Shown piece after piece: positions 34,837 to 43,255 of a stretch of DNA of 64,000 nt (within the stretch, counting starts at the first letter, position 1; each line of letters opens with the position of its first letter). A model generated the notes under the pieces. That model ran no database searches. It was not told the origin of the DNA and saw only the letters and a list, made by a program, of their open reading frames with translations. The position numbers were made by a program, and so were the translations under genes. The DNA is taken from positions 18,008 to 82,007 of the forward strand of contig NZ_PKUB01000028.1 of NCBI RefSeq assembly GCF_002868845.1. Reading direction: 5' to 3'. This DNA comes from Desulfuromonas sp. (GTDB taxonomy: Bacteria; Desulfobacterota; Desulfuromonadia; Desulfuromonadales; BM501).

Positions 34837-36721
34837 GATCCCTCTCACCGCGCTCGTCTACGCGAGCGCCCTGCTCGGGTTCGCCCCCCTGTCTCCCCAT
34901 ATGGAGACCGCCCCGCTCCTGCTCTTTCTCCTGTTCTGGGGGGGCGGACTGACCTGCGACCTGCGCCGGCGCCACCCCGTCGGAGCGCCCCTGGCCACCC
35001 TGCTCTCTCTGGGATTCTGTCTCTATTACGGCCTCGGCCTGAGCCGCGCCAACCTCGTCCTGCCCCTGGTGCACATCCTGACCCTGCTTCTCGGAGTGCG
35101 CCTCCTGACCGCGAAGAGCCCCCGCAACGTCCTTCAGGTCTTCCTGCTGTCCCTCTTCGCCCTGGCCTCCTCCTCCCTCCTCTCCCTGGAGGCCTCTTTC
35201 TTCGCCTACCTGGTTCCCCTGGTCACCGGCATCACCGTCGGCCTCGTGCTGCTCTGCTTCTACCGGGCCGATCCCGACCTCGCCCTCGAAAAGCGACAGC
35301 TGCGCACGGTGTTGGCCACCGCCCTGCTCCTGCCGGCCGGCTCTTTGGTCCTGATGCTCGTCTTTTTCGTGATCCTGCCCCGCACCGGCTACCCCCTGTG
35401 GGACTTCCTCAACCCCGCCGCGGGGGCCCGCACCGGCTTCAGCGAACAGGTCACTCCCGGCAGCGTGGCCCGGATCGCCGAGGACCGCAAGGTGGCCTTC
35501 CGGGCCGAAGGGCCTGAGATCCCCCTGCAACAGCGCTACTGGCGCGGGGTGGTGCTCAACCGCTCCAAGGGGAGCGACTGGATCCGTACCGCACCGCCGG
35601 AGGGGGAACAACACCGGGTCGCCGGAGGCAGTCCGGTCGGCCTGACCATTCTTAGCGAACCGCAGCGGACCGGCTTCCTTTACGCCCTCGACCCGCCCGC
35701 TGATCTGTCCGGAGTTCGGGCGGCCCGGGCGGCGGACGGCGTTTTCCGCCTGCGACGGTCCCCGGAAAAACGCTACCGCTACCGGGCCGAATCCCGCCCC
35801 GGGGGCACCCTCACGGCGGAGGGCGCGGACCGGCAATTCTACCTGCAGATGCCGGCCGATAAGCCACAGAGGCTCTCGGATCTCGCCCGGGACATCCGAA
35901 GCCGGGGCACCACCGAGACGGAGAGGATCGCCCTGCTCGAAGACTTCTTCCGCAACCAGCGGCTCGCCTACGCCACGGACGACCTGCCGGTATCAGCGGA
36001 CCCGCTGACCGAGTTCCTGTTCGAGAAGAAAAGGGGCTACTGCGAGTTTTTCGCCTCCTCCTTCGCCACCCTGCTGCGCCTGTCCGGGGTGCCGGCCCGC
36101 CTCGTGGGCGGCTATTACGGGGGGGACTACAACGAACTGGGTGGATACTACGCCGTCACCGAAGACCGGGCCCATGTCTGGGTGGAGGCCCTGGTGGAGA
36201 ACCGCTGGGTCCGGCTCGACCCAAGCACCCTGGCGGTCAACGCCGCATCGACCCTGGAGAGACGCCAGCGCAGCGGACTGGGCCCGGCCGCGCGGCTGTT
36301 CGACGCTCTCCAATACCTGTGGAACCAGGCGGTCCTGACCTACGACCTGGGGCGGCAACTGAGCCTCTTCCGCCAGACGGGCAGGAGCCTGCGGCAGGTA
36401 AGCGTTTCCCGCGAGACCCTGGGGTGGAGCTTCGGTCTGGCGATGATTCTGGCGGCTGCGGGGGGCGCGGTGGGGGTCGCGCACCGGCGGAGAAAGGACA
36501 AGGAAGGAAAGCTGGCCCGGGCTTTCGTGCGCCGGGTCCAAAAGAAATACGCTCTCGAGGGGATCGGCCCGGAGACCGGACTGCTCACGGTCGCCCGGCG
36601 CAGCGGAGATCCCCTGTGCCTGGAGTTTGCGGAGCTTTACTGCCGGGGGGCCTACGGAGGGGTGTCGCTGGGGCCGGAGGAGCGGCGCAGGCTGCGGGAG
36701 ATCCTGCGCGCCCTGGGCTGA
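34823..36721 (+). CDS. Transglutaminase-like membrane protein (TgpA type)
   Basis: 632 residues from the ATG at 34823, overlapping DUF58 by 14 bases. Five or six N-terminal membrane helices (1-200), a periplasmic transglutaminase core (about 350-480) with the catalytic triad in KRGYCEFFASSFATLLR, DRAHVWVEAL and RLDPS, then another membrane helix (about 535-555) and a cytoplasmic C-terminal DUF4129-like tail. Together with MoxR and DUF58 it forms a widespread but poorly understood envelope system. The reaction is inferred from the triad only. Confidence 0.9.
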   Translation: MVRIRIPLTALVYASALLGFAPLSPHMETAPLLLFLLFWGGGLTCDLRRRHPVGAPLATLLSLGFCLYYGLGLSRANLVLPLVHILTLLLGVRLLTAKSPRNVLQVFLLSLFALASSSLLSLEASFFAYLVPLVTGITVGLVLLCFYRADPDLALEKRQLRTVLATALLLPAGSLVLMLVFFVILPRTGYPLWDFLNPAAGARTGFSEQVTPGSVARIAEDRKVAFRAEGPEIPLQQRYWRGVVLNRSKGSDWIRTAPPEGEQHRVAGGSPVGLTILSEPQRTGFLYALDPPADLSGVRAARAADGVFRLRRSPEKRYRYRAESRPGGTLTAEGADRQFYLQMPADKPQRLSDLARDIRSRGTTETERIALLEDFFRNQRLAYATDDLPVSADPLTEFLFEKKRGYCEFFASSFATLLRLSGVPARLVGGYYGGDYNELGGYYAVTEDRAHVWVEALVENRWVRLDPSTLAVNAASTLERRQRSGLGPAARLFDALQYLWNQAVLTYDLGRQLSLFRQTGRSLRQVSVSRETLGWSFGLAMILAAAGGAVGVAHRRRKDKEGKLARAFVRRVQKKYALEGIGPETGLLTVARRSGDPLCLEFAELYCRGAYGGVSLGPEERRRLREILRALG

Positions 36722-36730
36722 GAAGGGGTC

Positions 36731-38020
36731 TCAGGAAGCAGGGGGCTTGGGCCGCCGGGGACGGCGACGCCGGGAACGCCGGCGAGGCCGGGAAGGCTGC
36801 TCTGCGGCGGGTTTCGTTTCGCCCTCCCGGGAACGGTCGAGGGCCTTTTGCCAGTCCTCGACCAGCGTCATGTCCTCCCCGCTCGCCTCGGCCCAAAGGC
36901 CGTAAAACTCGAGAACCTGGGGAGTCATGGGATGTTTCAGGAAGCGGCGCTCCCCCCGGCGCCCAAGGCCCCGGACGAGCCGGACGAAGCCGACCAGCAG
37001 TTCCCTGGCGAGGTGGCGGGTGCCGTGGGAAAGCCGAAAATAGCCGCAGTGGGGAGCCAGCACCAGGTTGGCGATGCGCAGCGCGTCGTTCACCGTCGAC
37101 TCGCTTTCTGGGGGGCAGGCGCGGCGAAAGCGGGAGAGGAACAGGGCCGCCAGCACCAGGTGTTCCTCGACCGGGGCGCCCCCCGCGGTGCGGACGTCGA
37201 TGCGCTCGAGCAGGTCGAAGGTCCCATCATCCCCCTCGAACCCGGCCAGCAGGTGGGGCAGCAGCCCCATGGCCTGGGCGTTGCGCAGGACCGTCCCGCC
37301 GACCCGATGCCGGAACAACTCCATCAGTTCTTCGCGAATGCGCGCCGGCGCGGCCTCGGCGATGAGGGGCGCGCGCAGGGAAATCCCCTCCCTCACCCTC
37401 TCCCCAAGGGAGAATCCGAGACGGGCTGCGAACTCCAGGGCGCGCAGCATCCTCACCGGATCCTCGGTAAAGCGCACCAAGGGGTCGCCGATGACCCGCA
37501 GGTGCCGGGTCTTCAGATCCTTCAAACCCCCGACGTAGTCGATTATGGAAAAGTCGGAAATGTCGTAAAACAGGGCGTTGACCGTGAAATCCCGGCGAAA
37601 GGCGTCCTGCTCCGGGGTGCCGAAAATGTTCTCGGTGAACAGAAAGTGATCGGCCGGGTCCTCGGGCAGGTCGTCGGGCCGGGCCATGCGCCGGAAGGTG
37701 GCAACCTCGATGACCTTGTCGCGCCCGAAGCGGATGTGGGCCAGGCGAAACCGGCGCCCCACCAGGAAGCAGTTGCGAAACAGCTTCTTCACCTGGTTGG
37801 GGGTGGCGTCGGTGCCCACGTCGAAGTCCTTGGGGGTGCGCCCCAGAAGGAGGTCGCGCACACTCCCCCCCACCAGGTAGGCCTTGAAGCCGTGGCGGTG
37901 AAGGCGGTAGAGGACCTTCAGGGAGTCAGGATCGATCTGGTTTCGGGAAATGGTATGGTCGGAGCGGGGCAGGATCACCGGCAGGGACGGCGCAGAGGCT
38001 GTATCGGGGTCTTTCTTCAT
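36731..38020 (-). CDS. pcnB: Poly(A) polymerase PcnB
   Basis: 429 residues from the ATG at 38020 (MKKDPDTASAP); a start further upstream would add a non-family leader. The class II nucleotidyltransferase head has LVGGSVRDLLLGRTPKDFDVGTDA with the two catalytic Asp, and DFTVNALFYDI and RMLRALEFAARLGF follow. The very basic C-terminus (RPRRRSRRRRPRRPKPP) is typical of PcnB rather than of CCA-adding enzymes. It adds A-tails that mark RNA for decay. It is divergent to miaA. Confidence 0.9.
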   Translation of the reverse strand: MKKDPDTASAPSLPVILPRSDHTISRNQIDPDSLKVLYRLHRHGFKAYLVGGSVRDLLLGRTPKDFDVGTDATPNQVKKLFRNCFLVGRRFRLAHIRFGRDKVIEVATFRRMARPDDLPEDPADHFLFTENIFGTPEQDAFRRDFTVNALFYDISDFSIIDYVGGLKDLKTRHLRVIGDPLVRFTEDPVRMLRALEFAARLGFSLGERVREGISLRAPLIAEAAPARIREELMELFRHRVGGTVLRNAQAMGLLPHLLAGFEGDDGTFDLLERIDVRTAGGAPVEEHLVLAALFLSRFRRACPPESESTVNDALRIANLVLAPHCGYFRLSHGTRHLARELLVGFVRLVRGLGRRGERRFLKHPMTPQVLEFYGLWAEASGEDMTLVEDWQKALDRSREGETKPAAEQPSRPRRRSRRRRPRRPKPPAS

Positions 38021-38168
38021 AAGCCTGATCGGAAAAGGTGAATGGCCGGGCCGCGGCCGCGCCAGCCGATAACATCCTAACATAACAGAAACGAGCCGGT
38101 TTGCATAGGAGGAATTGCTCCGTCCGCGGCGCGTTGCATCCTCTGGCGAAAAGTCCTAAGATGCCACC

Positions 38169-39086
38169 ATGGAAACGTCCGCCCCAACATGCAACCTCAT
38201 TGTCGTCCTCGGCCCCACCGCCTCGGGCAAGACCCGCCTCGGCGTGGACCTGGCCCGAAGACTGGACGGTGAGATCGTCTCCGCCGACTCGCGCCAGGTC
38301 TTCAGAGGCATGGACATCGGCACCGGCAAGGACCTGGACGAATACGGGGAGATCCCCCACCACCTCATCGACATCGTCGACCCGGGCGATGCGTTCAGTG
38401 TCTTTCAATTCCAGCGCCTCGCCTATAGCGCCCTCGAGAATATCCGCGAGAGGGGACGGCTGCCGGTCTTGGTCGGGGGGACCGGCCTCTACCTCGACGC
38501 CGTCCTCAAGGGCTATCGCCTGGTCGAGGTGCCCGAGAACCCCGCCCTGCGCCGGCAGCTCGCCGAGCACAGTCTAGACGAGTTGCAGAGGCGCCTCCTT
38601 TCCGCCCGGCCCCGGCAGCACAACACCACCGACCTCGAAGACCGGACTCGCCTGGTCCGCGCCATCGAAATCGCCGAGGGCGAGACGGAGGCGGCCGGGG
38701 ACCTGCCGCCTCCCCCCGCCGTCGATCCTGCCATTTTCGGCGTGCGCTGGGAGCGGGCCGAGCTGCGCCGACGCATCACCGCCCGGCTCAAAGAGCGCCT
38801 GGGACAGGGAATGATCGAAGAGGTGGAGCGGCTCCACGCCGCAGGCGTGCCCTGGGAGACCTTGGAATTCTACGGCTTGGAGTACCGCTTCATCGCCCGC
38901 CATCTGCAGGGGGAGCTCAACCGCAACGATATGGCACAGAAGCTGGGCAGCGCCATCCACCAGTTCGCCAAGCGCCAGGAAACCTGGTTCCGGCGCATGG
39001 AGCGGCAGGGAGTACTCATCCACTGGCTCGATGGAAGGGGCGACCCTTGCGGTGAGGCTCTGGAGATATTGCGGAGCAAAGGCTGA
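38169..39086 (+). CDS. miaA: tRNA dimethylallyltransferase
   Basis: 305 residues. P-loop VVLGPTASGKTRLG, DSRQVFRGMDIGTGKD, the catalytic-threonine and substrate region PVLVGGTGLYLDAVLKGY, LEDRTRLVRAIEI and the C-terminal KRQETWFRR. It prenylates A37 of tRNAs that read U-starting codons. The length is standard. The 148 bases downstream (39087-39234) hold a weak promoter-like pair (TTGACT at 39159, TACCCT at 39183) for the lipoprotein gene. Confidence 0.96.
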   Translation: METSAPTCNLIVVLGPTASGKTRLGVDLARRLDGEIVSADSRQVFRGMDIGTGKDLDEYGEIPHHLIDIVDPGDAFSVFQFQRLAYSALENIRERGRLPVLVGGTGLYLDAVLKGYRLVEVPENPALRRQLAEHSLDELQRRLLSARPRQHNTTDLEDRTRLVRAIEIAEGETEAAGDLPPPPAVDPAIFGVRWERAELRRRITARLKERLGQGMIEEVERLHAAGVPWETLEFYGLEYRFIARHLQGELNRNDMAQKLGSAIHQFAKRQETWFRRMERQGVLIHWLDGRGDPCGEALEILRSKG

Positions 39087-39234
39087 GCGGGATCCTCGAT
39101 CTCTGTCATGACATCGCTCCGTCGGCCCCTTGAGGCCCGGGCCAGAGAACTAAACCTCTTGACTTCCCAGGGGAAGAAGCTTTACCCTGAGGCCCCTTTA
39201 ATCCCGTCACTATGAACCAGGAGGAAAGATCGTC

Positions 39235-39753
39235 ATGAAAAATTTTCTCGTTTTGGCCGTCCTCTGCGCGGCCCTCGTCGCCGCCGGCTGCGCCCCCAAG
39301 GTCGCAGCACCGAAGATGGCCAGCGGCGACCCCGCCGCCCTTTTTATCCTGACCGACCGCGGCATCACCGCCGACATGGACGAGAAGCAGGTCCAGCAGC
39401 TCAACCAGATCGGCAACTACATGGACAAGCAGCTGCTCAGGCTCGCCCAGAAGTCCGGTTACCAGGCCAACCTGATCAGCAGCCGCGACCAGTTCACCAA
39501 GGCCTCTGGGGAGTACCTTCTCAGCGTCACGATCAAAAAATACAACCCCGGCAACAAGGCCGCACGCATGCTCATCGGCTTCGGCGCAGGGGCCGTCTCC
39601 ATGGACACCCATTACGAGCTGTTCGGCAAGGGAGCCGAAGCTCTCCTCGCCAATGACGACGGAGTCGGTTCGAGCCGGGACTGGTATTTCGTCGTCAACA
39701 AGCTCAACGAAAAGACCCTCGCCGCCGTCACGGACCGGCTAAACCAGATTTAA
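39235..39753 (+). CDS. Small lipoprotein, DUF4410-like
   Basis: 172 residues. The signal peptide ends in a lipobox, LVAAGC, with Cys at residue 20, so the protein should be lipid anchored. The mature part has a beta-rich domain (ANLISSRDQFTKASGEYLLSVTIKKYNPGNKAARMLIGFGAG) close to DUF4410, a family of outer-membrane-associated lipoproteins of unknown role. Good Shine-Dalgarno (AGGAGGAA). It has its own terminator and looks monocistronic. Confidence 0.75.
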   Translation: MKNFLVLAVLCAALVAAGCAPKVAAPKMASGDPAALFILTDRGITADMDEKQVQQLNQIGNYMDKQLLRLAQKSGYQANLISSRDQFTKASGEYLLSVTIKKYNPGNKAARMLIGFGAGAVSMDTHYELFGKGAEALLANDDGVGSSRDWYFVVNKLNEKTLAAVTDRLNQI

Positions 39754-39818
39754 GCCCGTTTCGGAGGACCCTTCTAAACCCGCCGCAGAGGCAGGCTCCT
39801 TCACCGACAAAGCAAAAA

Positions 39819-39840
39819 GGGCAGCCCGACCGGGCTGCCC
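39819..39840. terminator. Bidirectional terminator
   Basis: A 9-bp perfect stem (39819-39827 with 39832-39840) flanked by AAAAA on the left and TTTTTAC on the right, between the plus-strand lipoprotein gene and the minus-strand Cys-rich gene. It can serve both. Confidence 0.9.
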
Positions 39841-39864
39841 TTTTTACTTTCCCACCATCTCTTC

Positions 39865-40038
39865 CTACCTCCTGCCGTTGAGCCTTTCGTACAGGGCGAT
39901 CTGCTCGGCCATGCTGAGCTTTTTACGGCAGGCCCTGGCGCTCTGGAGGCAGAGGCGGCAACGATCGTCCGAACACCACTGGCACATCCGGCAATCGCCA
40001 CAGGGGAATTTTTTCGGTCCGTCCTCGCGTTTTTCCAT
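39865..40038 (-). CDS. Small cysteine-rich protein
   Basis: 57 residues from the ATG at 40038 (MEKREDGPKKFPCGDC); an ATG four codons earlier is also possible. Residues 13-40 contain seven closely spaced cysteines (CGDCRMCQWCSDDRCRLCL, then ARAC), enough for two metal sites or a small Fe-S cluster. It ends with a basic helix, LSMAEQIALYERLNGRR. No family recognised. The coding bias is consistent and it ends right at the terminator, which supports a real gene. It lies downstream of the CBS/DUF6504-like pair. Confidence 0.6.
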   Translation of the reverse strand: MEKREDGPKKFPCGDCRMCQWCSDDRCRLCLQSARACRKKLSMAEQIALYERLNGRR

Positions 40039-40178
40039 CAGCGATTCCATCCCATGATCGGTTTTCTTTTTCGGCAGGCAGAGAGTCCTCCGAAAACTCA
40101 ACCTCCGGGACTCTGGGACGACCTTCAAAACAGACAGTCCGACCGGACCGGAAGAGACCACGCCCGCCCTTGCCGCCA

Positions 40179-40454
40179 TTATCCACCACCCGGTGGTGCC
40201 GAATCAACCCCTCGCCCTTCACCCCTAACGAGGTCCCAGTGGTCGGCGAACTGGTCATGGCGCAGGATGTACGTCGCTTCGTCATCTCCACGCACCTTGA
40301 AGTATCGGTACTCGGGTGCGAGCCATCGCTCGGCCACCTCGACGACCTCCACGACCCCTCCGCCCGCATGGAAGCGCCGCGGAGTCTCCTCCCCCCTGGA
40401 ACCGGCATAGCACTCCACCCTCACCGGGAGGAACTCCCGGACCTTTCTAGGCAC
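40179..40454 (-). CDS. Small DUF6504-like cytoplasmic protein
   Basis: 91 residues from a GTG at 40454 that overlaps the CBS gene stop (GTGCCTAG). The sequence KVREFLPVRVECYAGSRGEE and the pair EYRYFKVRGDDEATYILRHD match small proteins annotated as DUF6504: a beta-rich fold with a central YFKV strand. Function unknown. The overlap suggests cotranslation with the CBS protein. Confidence 0.7.
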   Translation of the reverse strand: MPRKVREFLPVRVECYAGSRGEETPRRFHAGGGVVEVVEVAERWLAPEYRYFKVRGDDEATYILRHDQFADHWDLVRGEGRGVDSAPPGGG

Positions 40455-40896
40455 GGTGCTCACGCTCCCTGCGCTCCTCCACCGCAACGAGCTTGACCAG
40501 GTCCGTGAGTTGCTCGCTGAGCAACTCGACCACGTCGTCCACCGAAACGATGCCGACGAGGAGCCCGCCACGGTCGATCACCGGCACTCTGCGCACCCCG
40601 CGGTTGCGCATCAGCTTGACCGTCTCGAGAAGGTCGTCTCCTTCCCGGGCCATGAGCAACTCATAGCTCATGGCATCGCCTACCGAGACCGAATCAAGGT
40701 CCACCTCCGCGGCCAGCAACTCGATGACGATGTCCCGATCGGTGAGAATTCCAACCGGCATGCATCCGCCGTTCTTTTTGTCGGCGACGACCACGTCGCC
40801 CACATGGTTGCTTCGCATCACCCTGGCCGCCTCGAGAATGGTGGCGTCCCTCTCGACGTAGACAACCTCTCGACTGCATACTTCCCCGACAATCAT
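40447..40896 (-). CDS. Two-CBS-domain protein
   Basis: 149 residues from the ATG at 40896 (MIVGEVCSREVVYVERDAT), made of two CBS motifs: VGILTDRDIVIELLA in the first, and RNRGVRRVPVIDRGGLLVGIVSVDD in the second. Bateman modules bind adenine nucleotides and report energy state. It ends with a charged helix. It is the first gene of the small CBS/DUF6504-like unit, downstream of pcm. Confidence 0.9.
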   Translation of the reverse strand: MIVGEVCSREVVYVERDATILEAARVMRSNHVGDVVVADKKNGGCMPVGILTDRDIVIELLAAEVDLDSVSVGDAMSYELLMAREGDDLLETVKLMRNRGVRRVPVIDRGGLLVGIVSVDDVVELLSEQLTDLVKLVAVEERREREHRA

Positions 40897-40918
40897 GATC
40901 TTGCTCCTTTCCCCGGTC

Positions 40919-41596
40919 CTAGCCCGGAGCACCCCCCTCCCCCGTCAGGGGGACGAAAATCACCCCGAGCACATCCCGGGTATGAAGGACCCCATGCTGG
41001 TCTTTCTCCACCGCCATCAGTTCCTGATGCATGTAGGGCATCCCCACGGGGACGACCAACCTCCCCCCTGGACGCAACTGGTCGAGCAATGCAGGTGGCA
41101 GGTGGGGGACCGCCGCGGTAACGATAATGCCGTCGAAGGGGGCGTGCTCGGCCCACCCCCGGTAGCCGTCCCCAGAGCGAATCTCCACGTTATTGTAGCC
41201 GAGCCTTGCCAAACGCTCCGCCGCTTCTATGGCCAGGGCTGGCACAATCTCAACGCTGTAGACCTGGCGCACCATCACGGAGAGTACCGCCGCCTGGTAC
41301 CCGGACCCGGCGCCAACCTCAAGGACCACGTGGTCTTTTTCCGGGCAGAGCAGGTCGGTCATCAGGGCAACGATGAAGGGTTGGGAAATCGTCTGCCCGT
41401 CACCGATAGGCAGGGCGTTGTTGGCGTAAGCGGAGGGTTTTAACGCCTGCGGAACGAACTCTTCCCGCGGCACGAGGCCCATGGCGTCCAGGACCTTGGG
41501 ATTCGCCGCCCTGCGACCGGTATAACGCAAGGTAGTCTGGTACTCGTGCTCTATGGTGTTCAGCATTCCCTCGATCCGGTCGCGCCGGGAGATCAT
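40919..41596 (-). CDS. pcm: Protein-L-isoaspartate O-methyltransferase
   Basis: 225 residues from the ATG at 41596 (GGAAGGGGGA upstream); a longer open frame upstream has no family features. Motifs: FVPQALKPSAYANNALPIGDGQTISQP, SAM loop VLEVGAGSGYQAAVLS, and the post-motif VTAAVPHLPPALLDQLRPGGRLVVPVG. It repairs isoaspartyl residues in aged proteins. It is preceded on the same strand by the nuo terminator. Confidence 0.93.
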   Translation of the reverse strand: MISRRDRIEGMLNTIEHEYQTTLRYTGRRAANPKVLDAMGLVPREEFVPQALKPSAYANNALPIGDGQTISQPFIVALMTDLLCPEKDHVVLEVGAGSGYQAAVLSVMVRQVYSVEIVPALAIEAAERLARLGYNNVEIRSGDGYRGWAEHAPFDGIIVTAAVPHLPPALLDQLRPGGRLVVPVGMPYMHQELMAVEKDQHGVLHTRDVLGVIFVPLTGEGGAPG

Positions 41597-41685
41597 CGAT
41601 TCCCCCTTCCCTTCACTGCCGGGCCTCTTTCCTAAACCAATATCACCCCGGCCCACCCAGTCAATGGCGAGGCGACAAAATAAAA

Positions 41686-41716
41686 AAAGCCCCCGGCCGA
41701 TGTGGCCGGGGGCTTT
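41686..41716 (-). terminator. Terminator of the nuo operon
   Basis: A 13-bp perfect stem (41686-41698 with 41704-41716) with a 5-base loop; on the minus strand it runs into a stretch of seven Ts. It lies 23 bases after the nuoN stop. Confidence 0.9.
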
Positions 41717-41738
41717 GCTTCCGGATGGAATGTCGTCT

Positions 41739-43199
41739 CTAGAAGATAGACAGCTTGGCCATCTCCATGACCCCGGAGGGGAGAATCCCGAGATAGAGCA
41801 CGCCGATAAGGGCCACAACGATGGAGATGACGGCGCCGACGGGCATTTTCACCCAGCCGTAATCCTCGACGGGGTCGCGGAAGTACATGTAGACCATGAT
41901 CCGCAGGTAATAGTAGAGGGAGACAGCGGAGTTGAGCACGCCGAGCACTGCCAGCCAGATGTAGCCGGCCTTGACGGCCCCGGCGAAGATGTAGAACTTG
42001 CCGGCGAAGCCCGCTGTCGGGGGGAGCCCCATGAGGGAGAAGAGGAAAATGGTCATCGCCACACCGAGAAAGGGCTTCTTGAATCCGAAACCCGCGAAGC
42101 CTTCAAGGGTGAGATTTTCCTCGCCCTGCTTGCCCGCGAGGGTCAGGACGGCGAAGGCTCCCAGGTTCATGAAGGTGTAGGCCAGCATGTAGAAAAGAAT
42201 GCCGGCGACCCCGATCTCGTTCGCAGCGACCATGCCGACGAGGGCGTAGCCGGCGTGGGCGATGGAGGAGTAGGCCAGCATCCGCTTGATGTTGTCCTGC
42301 TTGATGGCGATCACGTTGCCGACGACCATGGTCAGCACCGCGAGGATCCAGAGCATGGAGGTCCACTCGGCTTCCATCCCCTCGAGGCCGATGAAGAAGA
42401 CGCGCACGAAAGCGGCAAAGGCGGCGGCCTTGGGCCCGGCGCTCATAAAAGCGGTGATGGGGGTCGGGGCGCCCTCGTAGACGTCGGGGGTCCACATATG
42501 GAAGGGAGCCGCGCCGATCTTGAACAGGAAACCGATGCTCAGGAAAGCCATCCCGGCGATCGCCATGGGGTTGCCGAGCACCGCGGTGTTGGCGCTGAAG
42601 AACTGGGCGATCTCGACGACCTTGGTGGTGCCCGTGGCGCCGTAGAGCAGGGCCACGCCGTAGAGCAGGAAGCCGGTGGAGAAGGCCCCGAGGAGGAAGT
42701 ACTTCAGACCCGCCTCGTTGGAGCGCAACTGGCCCCGGAACATCCCGGCAAGGACGTACAGGGAGACCGAAAGGACCTCCAGGCCGAGGAAGATGGTCAT
42801 CAGGTCGGTGCCCGAGGCCATCCACATGGCGCCCGCTGTGGTGAAGAGGATCAGCGGGTAGTACTCCCCGATCGGGTAGCCTTCGCGCTTGAGGTAGTCA
42901 TCCGACATGAGGATGGTCAGCCCGGCGGCGAACAGGAAGATGATGTTGAAGAAGGTGGCAAAGTTGTCCAGGGCCACGCTCCCGGCAAAGCAGAATTCGG
43001 GATTGTTCCACGCCCCGAGGGAGACAAAGCCGGTGACAACGAGGCCGATCAGGCTGATCCAGGCCACATGGGTCGTCTTGCCGCGGGGCGAGAAGACGCT
43101 GACGAGCAGCAGCGCCATGCCGAAGCAGGTCAGCACCAACGATGGCATGATCGCCGCGAAATTGACGTTCTGCATGGCGATTTGCACCAGATTTTCCAT
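41739..43199 (-). CDS. nuoN: NADH-quinone oxidoreductase subunit N
   Basis: 486 residues, about 14 membrane helices, antiporter-like proton-channel subunit of complex I. Key sites are a Lys in GLKYFLLGAFSTGFLLYG, a Lys and His region in LFKIGAAPFHMWTPDVYEG, and the half-channel motif LAYSSIAHAGYALVG. It ends with TAG and is the last gene of the operon. Confidence 0.97.
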   Translation of the reverse strand: MENLVQIAMQNVNFAAIMPSLVLTCFGMALLLVSVFSPRGKTTHVAWISLIGLVVTGFVSLGAWNNPEFCFAGSVALDNFATFFNIIFLFAAGLTILMSDDYLKREGYPIGEYYPLILFTTAGAMWMASGTDLMTIFLGLEVLSVSLYVLAGMFRGQLRSNEAGLKYFLLGAFSTGFLLYGVALLYGATGTTKVVEIAQFFSANTAVLGNPMAIAGMAFLSIGFLFKIGAAPFHMWTPDVYEGAPTPITAFMSAGPKAAAFAAFVRVFFIGLEGMEAEWTSMLWILAVLTMVVGNVIAIKQDNIKRMLAYSSIAHAGYALVGMVAANEIGVAGILFYMLAYTFMNLGAFAVLTLAGKQGEENLTLEGFAGFGFKKPFLGVAMTIFLFSLMGLPPTAGFAGKFYIFAGAVKAGYIWLAVLGVLNSAVSLYYYLRIMVYMYFRDPVEDYGWVKMPVGAVISIVVALIGVLYLGILPSGVMEMAKLSIF

Positions 43200-43255
43200 G
43201 AAAATGCTCCTCCGGAAGCGGGATTAAACCTTGTACGTTACTCTCTGTTGCAGGC

